A stretch of 61,325 nucleotides of DNA from assembly GCA_000517005.1 (NCBI GenBank), contig KI912045.1, forward strand, positions 263,279 to 324,603. Direction: 5' to 3'. Made by a program: the position numbers and the translations under genes. Origin of the DNA: Microvirga lupini. Lineage in GTDB: Bacteria; Pseudomonadota; Alphaproteobacteria; Rhizobiales; Beijerinckiaceae. Each line of letters starts with the position of its first letter. Within the stretch, counting starts at the first letter, position 1. This document shows positions 15,793 through 25,203 of the stretch, one piece after another. Under the pieces are notes generated by a model that was given only the letters and a program-made list of their open reading frames with translations, was not told where the DNA came from and searched no databases.

Positions 15793-17442
15793 TCAGGCGC
15801 TCATCGCCTCCTGGTGATTTTCGGCCTCCTGAGCGATCCGGCGCAGCTCGAAGCGCTGCAGCTTGCCGGTCTGGGTGCGCGGGAGGGCCGCCACGAATTC
15901 GATGAGCCGCGGATACTTGTAAGGCGCGATCTCCGCCTTCACGTGATCCTGCAGCACCTTTATCAGTTCGGGACCCGGAACGTGCCCGGGACGCAGGACT
16001 ACATAGGCCTTGACCACCGTTCCTCGTCCGTCGTCGGGAGCCCCCACCACGCCGCATTCGGCCACGGCCGGGTGCGTGAGGAGCGCAGCCTCGACTTCCG
16101 GGCCCGCGATGTTGTAGCCCGCGGAGATGATCATGTCGTCGGAGCGCGCCTGGTACCAGAAGTATCCGTCCTCATCCATGAGATAGGTGTCGCCGGTGAT
16201 GTTCCAGCCGTCCTGCACGTATTTACGCTGCCGCTCGTCGGCGAGATACCGGCATCCGGTCGGTCCGCGGACTGCCAGGCGGCCGATGCTGCCGGGTGGG
16301 AGATCCCGCCCCTCCTCGTCGACGACCTTCGCCTCGTAGCCCGGAACGGGCTTTCCTGTCGCGCCGGGTCGGATCTCGTCCTCGGTTGCGGCGATGAAGA
16401 TGTGCAGCATCTCGGTCGCACCGATTCCGTCCATGAGCCGGATGTTCGTTGCAGCCTTCCAGGCTTCGAATGTACCCTTCGGCAACGGCTCGCCGGCCGA
16501 GACGCATTTGCGCAAACTGGAGATGTCGTAGCCTTCGAGCTTGGACAGCATGGCGCGGTAAGCGGTCGGCGCCGTGAAGCAGATGGTGGCCGTGTATTGC
16601 ATGATGGCAGGCAGAAGATCGTCCGGTCCTGCCTTCTCCAGCAGCACGGTCGAAGCGCCGACACGCATGGGAAACAGCACGATTCCGCCGAGACCGAAGG
16701 TGAAGGCGAGCGGCGGCGAGCCGATGAAACGGTCGCTCGGCTCGGGCCGCAGCACGTTTCGCGAGTAGCCGTCGCAAATTGCCAGCATGTCGCGATGAAA
16801 ATGCATGGTGCCCTTCGGCTCGCCCGTCGTGCCGGAGGTGAAGCCGATCAGGCAGACATCGTCTGCCGCCGTATCGACGGCATCAAATTTCGGCGAGGCT
16901 TCGGCGATCAACGCCTCAAGACTGTTGGGCTTGCCCGCCCCCCAATACACCACATGCTGCAGATCCGACGCCATCGCCTTGGCGCGCTCCATCTCCTCCG
17001 CGAGGCGATGGTCGCAAAGGGCGATGGTGATCTTCGCCTTCTTCAGCGGATAGGCGATTTCCTTGGCGCGCAGGAGCGGCATGGTCGCCACGACGACGCC
17101 ACCGGCCTTCAGAACCGCCAGATAGGCTGCCACCATCATCGGGTTGTTGGCGGAGCGCAGCAGAACGCGGTTGCCCGGCACGAAGCCGAGCTTGTTGACG
17201 AGCACGTTGCAGATGCGGTTCACCCGCTCCTGGAGAGCCCGGTAAGTCAGCGTTTCGGTCGGGCTGATGAGACAGGGCTCGTCACCCCTTCCCTCCTCGA
17301 CCCATTGATCGAGAAAAGCAACGGCGCAGTTCAGCCGCTCGGGATATTGAAGCTCCGGGCGGGTGAATCTGAACTCGGGCCATTGATCCCGAGGCGGAAG
17401 ATTGTCCCTCGCGAAGGTATCCACATGCGCCGTGTCCGCCAT
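15793..17442 (-). CDS. Aryl-CoA ligase (2-aminobenzoate/benzoate-CoA ligase type)
   Basis: An acyl-adenylate-forming enzyme of about 549 aa that activates an aromatic acid with ATP and CoA. Landmarks are the P-loop GFTSGTTGEPKG, the A5-type segment DGIGATEMLHIF, ITGDTYLMDEDGYFWYQARSDD, and the C-terminal hinge and lysine region LPRTQTGKLQRFELR. It is closest in style to benzoate- and 2-aminobenzoate-CoA ligases (short N-terminus, RPELQYPERLNCAVAFLD opening). ATG 17442 has AGAGGAG upstream. It is the promoter-proximal gene of the minus arm, divergent from the ABC transporter, and would provide the thioester used by the next enzyme. Confidence 0.88.
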   Translation of the reverse strand: MADTAHVDTFARDNLPPRDQWPEFRFTRPELQYPERLNCAVAFLDQWVEEGRGDEPCLISPTETLTYRALQERVNRICNVLVNKLGFVPGNRVLLRSANNPMMVAAYLAVLKAGGVVVATMPLLRAKEIAYPLKKAKITIALCDHRLAEEMERAKAMASDLQHVVYWGAGKPNSLEALIAEASPKFDAVDTAADDVCLIGFTSGTTGEPKGTMHFHRDMLAICDGYSRNVLRPEPSDRFIGSPPLAFTFGLGGIVLFPMRVGASTVLLEKAGPDDLLPAIMQYTATICFTAPTAYRAMLSKLEGYDISSLRKCVSAGEPLPKGTFEAWKAATNIRLMDGIGATEMLHIFIAATEDEIRPGATGKPVPGYEAKVVDEEGRDLPPGSIGRLAVRGPTGCRYLADERQRKYVQDGWNITGDTYLMDEDGYFWYQARSDDMIISAGYNIAGPEVEAALLTHPAVAECGVVGAPDDGRGTVVKAYVVLRPGHVPGPELIKVLQDHVKAEIAPYKYPRLIEFVAALPRTQTGKLQRFELRRIAQEAENHQEAMSA

Positions 17443-17837
17443 CGTCCGCTCCTCTGTTGTTTTATTGCGCGCCAGGAGAACGGAGCCCGTTAAGCTTGGC
17501 TGGACTGGCAGCACATAGTCGGAAGCCGCGCCATGGCGAGTTCCGTATCGCTGCCCTCTGCCGCCAATCACGCGCTCGTCATTTCGCCTGTCTTCCTCTG
17601 CGAAACAATCCGCTTGAAGAACCTGAAAAATATTTTAATCTTAAAATAATCCTTGGCAATCCCAAAGATTGGGCAAAGGCTGGGGATGCCGGGAGGAAAG
17701 CTCCGATAAAGGGAGTGTTCGGCAGAAAAATTTTGCGGCAGAGTATCGCCGACCTGTCCGTCGAGGCGTCTCACGTCCCGCCGGCAACAATCACGCAGCA
17801 CAACAAATGTGCGCAGGGAACAGCCACTCGGGAGACC
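17443..17837. promoter_or_regulatory. Divergent control region between ligase and transporter arms
   Basis: This 395-bp interval has no supported gene. It must carry promoters for the ligase (minus) and for the binding protein (plus). The putative operator at 17629-17650 sits almost exactly at its middle, 186-187 bp from each start codon. Around it the base composition drops (AAATATTTTAATCTTAAAAT), consistent with promoter DNA, but I cannot place -35/-10 boxes with confidence. Confidence 0.6.
17629..17650. promoter_or_regulatory. Putative MarR operator 2
   Basis: AATATTTTAAT followed by CTTAAAATAAT matches operator 1 at 20 of 22 positions; the differences are at positions 2 and 11. The TTTTAA-N2-TTAAAA core is kept. 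Its location midway between the divergent ligase and transporter genes suggests that both arms share control with the monooxygenase operator. Confidence 0.72.
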
Positions 17838-19016
17838 ATGATGAACGCGACGATCAAAACCCTTGGCCTTGCAGCGGCCGTTACTCTGGCTGCGGCCCCG
17901 GCCATGGCGCAGGAGAAGCTGAAGGTCGGACTGCTTCTGACCCTTTCCGGCTCCTCGGCCGTTCTTGGCCAGCAGGCCCGCGACGGCTTCCAGCTCGCGG
18001 TGAAGGATCTCGGCGGCAAGCTCGGCGGACGTGACGTCGAAGTGATCGTCGTCGACGACGAGTTGAAGCCGGACGTGGCGGTGACGAAGGTGAAGGGTCT
18101 CCTGGAGCGCGACAAGGTGGACTTCGTCGTCGGCCCGATCTTCTCGAACGTGGCCGTTGCCGTCCACAAGCCCATCGTGGACGCGAACACATTCTACATC
18201 AGCACCAATGCGGGCCCCTCGAACCTCGCGGGCAAGAGCTGCAATCCGTACTTCTTCGCGACATCCTACCAGAACGACCAGAACCACGAGGTTCTCGGCA
18301 AGGTGGCGCAGGACCGCGGCTACAAGAAGGTCTACCTGCTGGCGCCGAACTATCAGGCCGGCAAGGATGCGCTCGCCGGCTTCAAGCGCCACTACAAGGG
18401 CGAGATCGTCGAGGAATCCTACGTTCCGCTCAACACGCTCGATTTTCAGTCCGAGCTTGCGAAGATCGCCTCCATGCAGCCCGATGCGATCTTCACCTTC
18501 ATGCCGGGCGGCATGGGCGTGAACTTGGTCAAGCAGTACCGCGCGGCGGGCCTCGCCGACCGCATTCCGTTCCTCTCCGCCTTCACGGTCGATGAATCGA
18601 CCCTGCCTGCGCAACAGGACGCGGCCATCGGCATGTTCGGCGGCTCGAACTGGGCTCCGAACCTCGACACCCCGCAGAACAAGAAGTTCGTTGCGGCCTA
18701 CGAGGCGGCCTACAATTCCGTGCCCGGCTCCTATTCCATGCATGCCTACGACGCAGCCCTGCTGATCGACAGCGCGCTCAAGGCGACCGGCGGCAAGGTG
18801 GACAACAAGGACGCCGTGCGCGCCGCCATCAAGAAAGCCGATTTCAAGTCCCTGCGCGGCGACTTCAAGTTCGGCACCAACGGCTTCCCGATCCAGGACT
18901 TCTATCTGGTGAAGGCCGCCAAGCGCCCGGATGGCAAATTCCAAACCGAGATCGTCGAAAAGGTGTTCGACGATTATACGGATGCGTATGCCAAGGAATG
19001 CGCCGCCACGAACTGA
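17838..19016 (+). CDS. ABC transporter periplasmic substrate-binding protein of the aryl-CoA locus
   Basis: A binding protein of about 392 aa. A clear signal peptide (TLGLAAAVTLAAAPAMAQ) is followed by EKLKVGLLLTLSGSSAVLGQQARDGFQLAVKDLG, typical of the LIV/aromatic-acid family. ATG 17838 is followed by another ATG at 17841, with GGGAGA upstream; the open frame from 17457 is not used. It is the first gene of a five-gene transporter divergent from the ligase. Its likely ligand is therefore the aromatic acid degraded by the locus, perhaps anthranilate or a formyl derivative, but this is inferred from context. A stem-loop follows its stop. Confidence 0.88.
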   Translation: MMNATIKTLGLAAAVTLAAAPAMAQEKLKVGLLLTLSGSSAVLGQQARDGFQLAVKDLGGKLGGRDVEVIVVDDELKPDVAVTKVKGLLERDKVDFVVGPIFSNVAVAVHKPIVDANTFYISTNAGPSNLAGKSCNPYFFATSYQNDQNHEVLGKVAQDRGYKKVYLLAPNYQAGKDALAGFKRHYKGEIVEESYVPLNTLDFQSELAKIASMQPDAIFTFMPGGMGVNLVKQYRAAGLADRIPFLSAFTVDESTLPAQQDAAIGMFGGSNWAPNLDTPQNKKFVAAYEAAYNSVPGSYSMHAYDAALLIDSALKATGGKVDNKDAVRAAIKKADFKSLRGDFKFGTNGFPIQDFYLVKAAKRPDGKFQTEIVEKVFDDYTDAYAKECAATN

Positions 19017-19034
19017 GGCATTCGCATAGCCGAT

Positions 19035-19060
19035 CGATCTGCCCTTGCGGGGGCAGATCG
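19035..19060 (+). promoter_or_regulatory. Stem-loop between binding-protein and permease genes
   Basis: CGATCTGCCC at 19035-19044 pairs perfectly with GGGCAGATCG at 19051-19060 around a 6-nt loop. No T-run follows, so it is unlikely to be a full terminator. Hairpins in this place commonly stabilise the upstream binding-protein message or attenuate the permease genes, giving an excess of binding protein. That role is inferred. Confidence 0.6.
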
Positions 19061-19155
19061 CTCCATATCGTATGACGCAATCATCACGGCGCTCTCGCAG
19101 GGGAGCGCCCGAGCGGAGGCTCGATCGATGCAGGCCTGCTGCCAGTGACGTGCCG

Positions 19156-20076
19156 ATGAACGCAACACTCCTCTTCGTCCAGGCTCTGAACGGCCTTCAA
19201 TTCGGCCTCATCCTTTTTCTCATCGCCGCCGGGTTGACCCTGGTGTTCGGGGTGATGGACTTCATCAATCTCGCCCACGGCGTGCAGTACATGGTCGGCG
19301 CCTATCTGGTAGCGGCGTTCAGTGCATGGACCGGCAGCTTCGGATGGGCGCTGCTTCTCGCCCTGCCCTCGGCGCTGGCCTTCGGCCTTCTGCTCGAAGT
19401 GCTGGTCTTCCGGCATCTCTATGACCGCGATCACCTCGATCAGGTTCTGGCGACCTTCGGCGTGATCCTGTTCCTGAACCAGGGCGTCAAGTTCGTCTGG
19501 GGCGCGGCACCGTTGAGCGTTCCCGTTCCCGAACTGCTCTCAGGCTCGGTGGAGATCGCGAACGGGTTGCTTTATCCGGTCTATCGCCTCGCGATCATCG
19601 CGGCGGGCCTCGTGGTTGCCGCCCTGCTTTATGTTCTCGTCAATCATACGCGCGTCGGTATGCTGGTGCGCGCGGGTGCCAGCAACGCCTCCATGGTGTC
19701 GGCGCTCGGCGTCAACATCCAGAGGCTGTTCATGATCGTGTTCGGCTTCGGTGCCATGCTCGCAGGCTTTGCCGGGGCAATGGTGGCGCCGATCCTTTCG
19801 GTCGAACCGGGCATGGGCGACAACATCCTGATTCTCGCTTTCGTGGTCATCGTAATCGGTGGAATCGGCTCGATCCGCGGCGCATTTCTCGCGGCGCTCC
19901 TGATCGGTCTGGTGGATACAGTCGGACGCACCTTCGCTCCGAATCTGCTGCGCCTCGTGCTCGATCCCGCAGCCGCAAGCCAGACCGGCCGGGCCATCGC
20001 CCCGATGCTGATCTACATCTTCATGGCTGCGGTGCTGTTCTTCCGCCCGTCCGGCCTGTTTCCTGTGAAACGCTAG
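19156..20076 (+). CDS. LIV-type ABC transporter permease (LivH-like), aryl-CoA locus
   Basis: An inner-membrane permease of about 306 aa with LivH hallmarks: LFLIAAGLTLVFGVMDFINLAHG, the loop GASNASMVSALGVNIQRLF, FVVIVIGGIGSIRGA and the C-terminal RPSGLFPVKR. ATG 19156 is chosen because homology and hydrophobicity begin there; an open frame from 19045 reads arginine-rich sequence without membrane character. It lies 139 bp after the binding-protein stop and 8 bp before the LivM-like gene. Confidence 0.9.
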   Translation: MNATLLFVQALNGLQFGLILFLIAAGLTLVFGVMDFINLAHGVQYMVGAYLVAAFSAWTGSFGWALLLALPSALAFGLLLEVLVFRHLYDRDHLDQVLATFGVILFLNQGVKFVWGAAPLSVPVPELLSGSVEIANGLLYPVYRLAIIAAGLVVAALLYVLVNHTRVGMLVRAGASNASMVSALGVNIQRLFMIVFGFGAMLAGFAGAMVAPILSVEPGMGDNILILAFVVIVIGGIGSIRGAFLAALLIGLVDTVGRTFAPNLLRLVLDPAAASQTGRAIAPMLIYIFMAAVLFFRPSGLFPVKR

Positions 20077-20084
20077 GGTGCGAC

Positions 20085-21116
20085 ATGACCGAGCTCGCGC
20101 AAACGCCCTCCGCTCCCATGCCGTCGCTCACCACACGGTTCGAGATCATACCCATCGTCCTCTTCGCAGCTTTTGCGGCAGCCCCATTGCTTGCCACGTT
20201 CTCCGGTGCGGAGGGCTATGTCCTGTCCCTGCTGACCCGTGTGATGATCTTCGGCATTGCCGCCATGGCGCTCGACCTCATCCTCGGCTACGGCGCGCTG
20301 GTGAGCTTCGGCCACGCGGCCTTCCTGGGACTCGGCGGTTATGCAGTCGGCATCCTCGCCAGCCACGGCATCGAGGATGCTCTCGTGGAGATCCCGGTCG
20401 CGCTCGTAGCCTCCGCTATCTTCGCTCTGATTACAGGAGCGATCTCGCTGCGGACCAAGGGTGTCTATTTCATCATGATCACCCTCGCCTTCGGCCAGAT
20501 GCTGTACTTTCTCGCCACGTCCCTGGCGGCCTATGGCGGCGACGACGGCATGACGCTGTCGTCGCGCAGCCTCGTGGCCGGGTCCGGCATTCTCGAGAAC
20601 GATTTCACCTTCTACTGGGTGTGCCTGCTCTGCCTTTTCGGGGCCTATGCGTTCTCCCGATCCGTTGTCGCATCAAGGTTCGGGCGTGTCCTGCGCGGAA
20701 CCCGGGAAAACGCCGTTCGCATGGAAGCCATCGGCTTCCAACCTTTCCGCTTTCAGCTCGCAGCCTATGTGCTCAGCGGCATGATGGCGGGGCTCGCCGG
20801 ATGCCTGCTGGCGAACCAGGCGGAGTTCGTGAGCCCGGCTTTCATGACGTGGCAGCGCTCCGGCGAACTGATCTTCATGGTCGTGCTCGGCGGACTCGGT
20901 TCTCTGCATGGCGCCATCATCGGCGCCGCCGCCTTCCTGCTGCTGGAGGAGTTCCTGCCGGAGATCCTGCATACGTTGAGCTTCTTCCTGAGCGAAGAGG
21001 CTCGTGCTCATCTCGCCGAGAACTGGAAGATGGTGTTCGGCCCTCTCCTCGTTCTGATCGTTCTGTTCGTCAGAGGCGGAATCATGGGCCTGCTGCGGAG
21101 ACCTCACCATGGCTGA
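20085..21116 (+). CDS. LIV-type ABC transporter permease (LivM-like), aryl-CoA locus
   Basis: A 343-aa permease with about nine membrane segments. Family segments include MALDLILGYGALVSFGHAAFLGLGGYAVG, ISLRTKGVYFIMITLAFGQM, the EAA-like loop GTRENAVRMEAIGFQPFRFQ and VVLGGLGSLHGAIIGA. AGGGTG precedes the ATG. The 3' end overlaps the first ATPase gene by 8 bp. It pairs with the LivH-like subunit. Confidence 0.9.
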   Translation: MTELAQTPSAPMPSLTTRFEIIPIVLFAAFAAAPLLATFSGAEGYVLSLLTRVMIFGIAAMALDLILGYGALVSFGHAAFLGLGGYAVGILASHGIEDALVEIPVALVASAIFALITGAISLRTKGVYFIMITLAFGQMLYFLATSLAAYGGDDGMTLSSRSLVAGSGILENDFTFYWVCLLCLFGAYAFSRSVVASRFGRVLRGTRENAVRMEAIGFQPFRFQLAAYVLSGMMAGLAGCLLANQAEFVSPAFMTWQRSGELIFMVVLGGLGSLHGAIIGAAAFLLLEEFLPEILHTLSFFLSEEARAHLAENWKMVFGPLLVLIVLFVRGGIMGLLRRPHHG

Positions 21117-21863
21117 GCCCTTGCTTGAACTCCGTCATGTTCGCAAAGCCTATGGCGCTCTCGTCGTCACCGACGATGTCAGCCTGTCCGTCCAGCCCGG
21201 CGAGTTGCACGCCATCATCGGCCCCAATGGTGCGGGCAAGACGACCCTGATCCATCAGATTTCCGGCACGCTGGCGTCGGATTCCGGGTCCATCCTGTTC
21301 GGCGGAGAGGACGTGACACATCTTTCGATGCCGCAGCGAGTCAGACGCGGGCTTGCCCGCTCCTTCCAGATCACCTCGATCCTGCCGGGCTTCTCGGCTC
21401 TCGAGAATGTGGCGCTGGCGGTTCAGGCGCGCTCGGGTTCGAGCTTCCGCTTCTTCGGCAATGCATCGCAGGAAAAAGCACTGAACGAACCCGCCATGGA
21501 TTGCCTGACCCAGGTCGGGCTCGCCGCACGCGCTCACATTCCGGCGGGCCTGTTGTCCCATGGCGAGAAGCGTCAGCTCGAACTCGCCATCGGTCTTGCG
21601 ACTGCGCCGAAGCTGTTGCTGCTCGACGAACCTCTCGCCGGCACCGGCCATGATGAATCCCAGCGTGTGGTCGAAACCCTGCGGCGTCTGAAAAACCATC
21701 TCACGATTGTGCTGATCGAGCACGATATGGACGCGGTCTTCTCCCTGGCGGATCGCGTCTCCGTTCTCGTCTATGGCCGCGTGATCGCCACGGACACGCC
21801 CGAACGGATCAGAGAGAACCCAGAAGTTCGCGCCGCCTATCTCGGCGAAGAGGAGATGGTCTG

Positions 21864-21864
<1 letters not shown>
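21109..21864 (+). CDS. LIV-type ABC transporter ATP-binding protein (LivG-like), aryl-CoA locus
   Basis: A 251-aa ATPase. Walker A is GPNGAGKTT, the LivG-type signature is LLSHGEKRQLELAIGLA, Walker B is LLLLDEPLAGTGHDE and the switch is VLIEHDMDAVF. The RSFQITSILPGFSALENV segment is the LivG-typical Q-loop region. GCGGAGAC provides a ribosome site within the 3' end of the permease gene. Its stop shares a base with the next gene's ATG. Confidence 0.9.
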
Positions 21865-22562
<698 letters not shown>

Positions 22563-22573
22563 GGACAGCCGCG

Positions 22574-23395
22574 ATGGCAGCCGAAGAACTCGACCTGGAG
22601 GCCGAGTACAACAACCGGGCGCGCGTTCCCGAACACCCCGTTCATATCGCGGGCTGGCAGCGGGATTCCGCCGCCTATCGCGAGAGCGCGCGCTGCGACC
22701 TGGATCTCGCCTATGGACCCGGCGAACGACAGCGGCTCGATCTCTTCTATCCACAGAGCGGCGATGCCGGCCGGCCGGTTGTCTTGTACATTCATGGCGG
22801 CTACTGGCAGGCGCTCGACAAATCCACGTCGAGCCACTTGGCGCGCGGCGCCAACGAGCGCGGACTGACGGTCGCGATCCCGAGCTATACGCTCGCCTCT
22901 GCCGCCAAACTCGCCGACATCGTCTCCGAGATCGAGGCCGCGGCCAATTTCGTCATGGAGCGCATGGGCCGCCCTCTCATCACAAGCGGTCATTCGGCCG
23001 GCGGACATCTGGCGGCATGCCTCATGGCCCGCCCGGACAATTTACGGATACCTGTCCGCGCCGCCATGCCGATTTCCGGTCTGTTCGACCTGCTCCCGCT
23101 GGTCCCGACCTCGCTCAACAAGGCTCTCGGTCTCACGGTCGAGGAGGCGCATCGCATGAGTCCGCTGGAGTGGGATCCGCCAAAAAGCGGACGTCTCATC
23201 GCGGTGGTTGGCGGGGCTGAGAGCAGCGAATTCCTGCGCCAGTCTCATGCAATCGTCGAGCACTGGGGCCAGGCGGGCATTGCAACGGAATACCATGAAG
23301 TGTCCGATGCTCACCATTTCGACGTCGTCGCCGGTCTTGCCGACCCGAATGACCCGCTTGTCGACATGCTCATGGAGCTGGCATCGGTCGCGTGA
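22574..23395 (+). CDS. Arylformamidase-like alpha/beta hydrolase
   Basis: An alpha/beta hydrolase of about 273 aa. The HGGYW at residues 74-78 is the oxyanion-hole motif of animal-type kynurenine formamidases, the nucleophile elbow is GHSAG with Ser141, and a C-terminal DAHHFDVV supplies the likely catalytic His. Such enzymes split N-formylkynurenine or related aryl formamides to a free aromatic amine and formate. As last gene of the transporter operon it may produce anthranilate from N-formylanthranilate or a related imported compound; this is inferred from its neighbours. A general esterase is the alternative. ATG 22574 has GAGGACAG upstream. Confidence 0.8.
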   Translation: MAAEELDLEAEYNNRARVPEHPVHIAGWQRDSAAYRESARCDLDLAYGPGERQRLDLFYPQSGDAGRPVVLYIHGGYWQALDKSTSSHLARGANERGLTVAIPSYTLASAAKLADIVSEIEAAANFVMERMGRPLITSGHSAGGHLAACLMARPDNLRIPVRAAMPISGLFDLLPLVPTSLNKALGLTVEEAHRMSPLEWDPPKSGRLIAVVGGAESSEFLRQSHAIVEHWGQAGIATEYHEVSDAHHFDVVAGLADPNDPLVDMLMELASVA

Positions 23396-23449
23396 GTAGC
23401 AAGCGCAAGAGACATGTTTGTTCTTCGGCCGAAGCCGATGCTCTAGGAA

Positions 23450-23677
23450 TCAACTATCGGCCCTGAGCTGCTCCACGACGCCTTGGCTCATGTAAGGGTG
23501 GCCCGCCTCGTTGAGGGCTCTATCCAGGGCTTCGATCGCCATGAGAATTTTCGTAAGCTCCTCCGCCATCTCGACAGAAGGGAGAGGCGCATCGGAAATC
23601 TGCCGCGCCATCTCCCTGCGCCGCTTCACGAGGTTTTCACGCGCAGCGTTAAGTTCCTTGATTTCCTCGGACGTCAT
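23450..23677 (-). CDS. Small hypothetical helical protein
   Basis: A 75-aa acidic protein with two predicted helices (TSEEIKELNAARENLVKRRREMARQI and VEMAEELTKILMAIEALDRALNE), probably a helical hairpin or coiled coil. There is no signal peptide and no Cys. GCGAGGAG precedes the ATG at a good distance, and codon use is like that of its neighbours, which supports a real gene. I do not recognise a family. It is convergent with the arylformamidase-like gene and divergent from the L,D-transpeptidase gene. Confidence 0.6.
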   Translation of the reverse strand: MTSEEIKELNAARENLVKRRREMARQISDAPLPSVEMAEELTKILMAIEALDRALNEAGHPYMSQGVVEQLRADS

Positions 23678-23797
23678 AGGCTCCTCGCGATCAAGACGGT
23701 TTCAGTATTAAGTCCTTTAGGCAGAATCCGTTCGCTACCGGTGCTTCCGGACCCCAGTTGCAGCATTTTATAAACCATCGTCGCCCATAGTCCGGGC

Positions 23798-25180
23798 ATG
23801 ACCTATGGGAATGCTCAACGTCTCTGCCTAGGATTGGCTCTGCTCTCGTGCTCCACCTTGAGCAATCCGGGTGCCTTTGCGGCTTCCGAGAACGCTCCTC
23901 CAACCGTTCCGGTTCAGGCGTCACCGAGCTCCCCGGCACCATCCGCTGCAGGAGCGAGCCTGCGACCGAACGCAGCAGCCGCAGCACCTGCCAAGCCTGT
24001 CGCGAAGACTGCACCTGCGCCTGTCGTTTCGATCTCGCAGGATCCCCGCCCCACTCTCGACGCAGGCACCTTCATCAACACGATGCGGGCAGCCTGGACC
24101 TATAAGCGCATTACAGAGGCGGGAGGATGGCCAACCCTGCCCGCGGGCACAGTTCTGAAGGCGGGCGACAAGGGCCCGCTCGTCGCGACTCTTCGGCAAC
24201 GCCTTGCTTCAGAGGGCGATCTTTCTGCGGATCTCACCACAAGCCTAGTCTTCGACGCGGAACTAACCAGTTCGGTCAAACGGTTCCAAGCTCGCTACGG
24301 TCTGCCGGAATCGGGCGCCGTACGGGCGCGAACCCTGGAGGCGCTGAATGTCCCGGCCCTCACGCGTCACCGGCAACTCACGGCCTCCGCTCAACGGCTG
24401 GCAGCTTCCACCTTTTCCTTCGGCGACCGCTATGTGGTCGTGAACATTCCCTCTGCTGCTGTCGAGGCGGTGGAGCGCGGGCAAGTGGTTCGCCGCTTTG
24501 TCGCCATCGCCGGCAAGGTAGACCGCCCCTCGCCGACTGTCGAAACCCGCATCACCGCCGTCAATCTCAATCCCACATGGACAGTGCCGGTTCCCTTGAT
24601 CAAGAAGGATATCATTCCCCATGTTCGCAAGGATCCCGCCTACCTGGAAAAGATGAAGATTCGCATTCTCGATGCGAAAGGTCAGGAGATCGATCCGAAA
24701 ACCCTCGATTGGTCGACGCAGAATGCGGTGAACTACACGCTGCGTCAGGATCCCGGCGCGATCAATTCGCTCGGGCAGATCCGCATCGACATGCCGAACA
24801 AGCATGCGGTTTACATGCACGACACGCCCAAGAAGCAGCTCTTCGCGCAAGATGTACGCTTTCATTCATCAGGCTGCGTTCGCGTGGCCGATGTCGCCGA
24901 TTTCGCCGAATGGCTGCTGCGCGGCACGAATGGACAAGCAGGCCCATGGGCGAGAGAAGCGATCGATGCAGCCATCGCCAGCGCTGCGCGTCAGGATGTC
25001 CGTCTCGAGAAGCCTGTCCCCGTCGCCTGGGTTTATCTGACCGGCTATGCGACAGCAGACGGCGCCGTGCATTTCCGCGATGATGTCTATGGGCTCGACA
25101 TGCCGAAGAGCGATCCTTTGCCAGAGCCAGAAGTGGTAGATGTGCCGGTTACGGCGTCGATCAAGCCCAAGCGCCTGTAA
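23798..25180 (+). CDS. L,D-transpeptidase (YkuD) with peptidoglycan-binding domain
   Basis: A 460-aa exported cell-wall enzyme. The N-terminal LCLGLALLSCSTLSNPGAFAAS looks like a signal peptide, possibly a lipobox around LLSC. An Ala/Pro-rich linker to about residue 95 follows, then a PG_binding_1 domain (LRQRLASEGDLSADL to SVKRFQARYGLPESG), then the YkuD domain. The catalytic motif HSSGCVRV is complete, with His356 and Cys360. YkuD enzymes form 3-3 cross-links in peptidoglycan or attach proteins to it. The size and order match the YcbB/LdtD-like group. It stands alone with no obvious operon partner. Confidence 0.9.
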   Translation: MTYGNAQRLCLGLALLSCSTLSNPGAFAASENAPPTVPVQASPSSPAPSAAGASLRPNAAAAAPAKPVAKTAPAPVVSISQDPRPTLDAGTFINTMRAAWTYKRITEAGGWPTLPAGTVLKAGDKGPLVATLRQRLASEGDLSADLTTSLVFDAELTSSVKRFQARYGLPESGAVRARTLEALNVPALTRHRQLTASAQRLAASTFSFGDRYVVVNIPSAAVEAVERGQVVRRFVAIAGKVDRPSPTVETRITAVNLNPTWTVPVPLIKKDIIPHVRKDPAYLEKMKIRILDAKGQEIDPKTLDWSTQNAVNYTLRQDPGAINSLGQIRIDMPNKHAVYMHDTPKKQLFAQDVRFHSSGCVRVADVADFAEWLLRGTNGQAGPWAREAIDAAIASAARQDVRLEKPVPVAWVYLTGYATADGAVHFRDDVYGLDMPKSDPLPEPEVVDVPVTASIKPKRL

Positions 25181-25203
25181 CGCGGCTCAAGACTAACAAG
25201 GCG

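Noticed and set aside
15814-17493. 559-codon open frame antisense to the aryl-CoA ligase
   Set aside because: Shadow of the ligase gene; Arg/His/Gly-rich with no recognisable domain.
19045-19155. N-terminal extension of the second LivH-like permease
   Set aside because: The extra residues are arginine-rich and overlap the stem-loop; the family start is ATG 19156.
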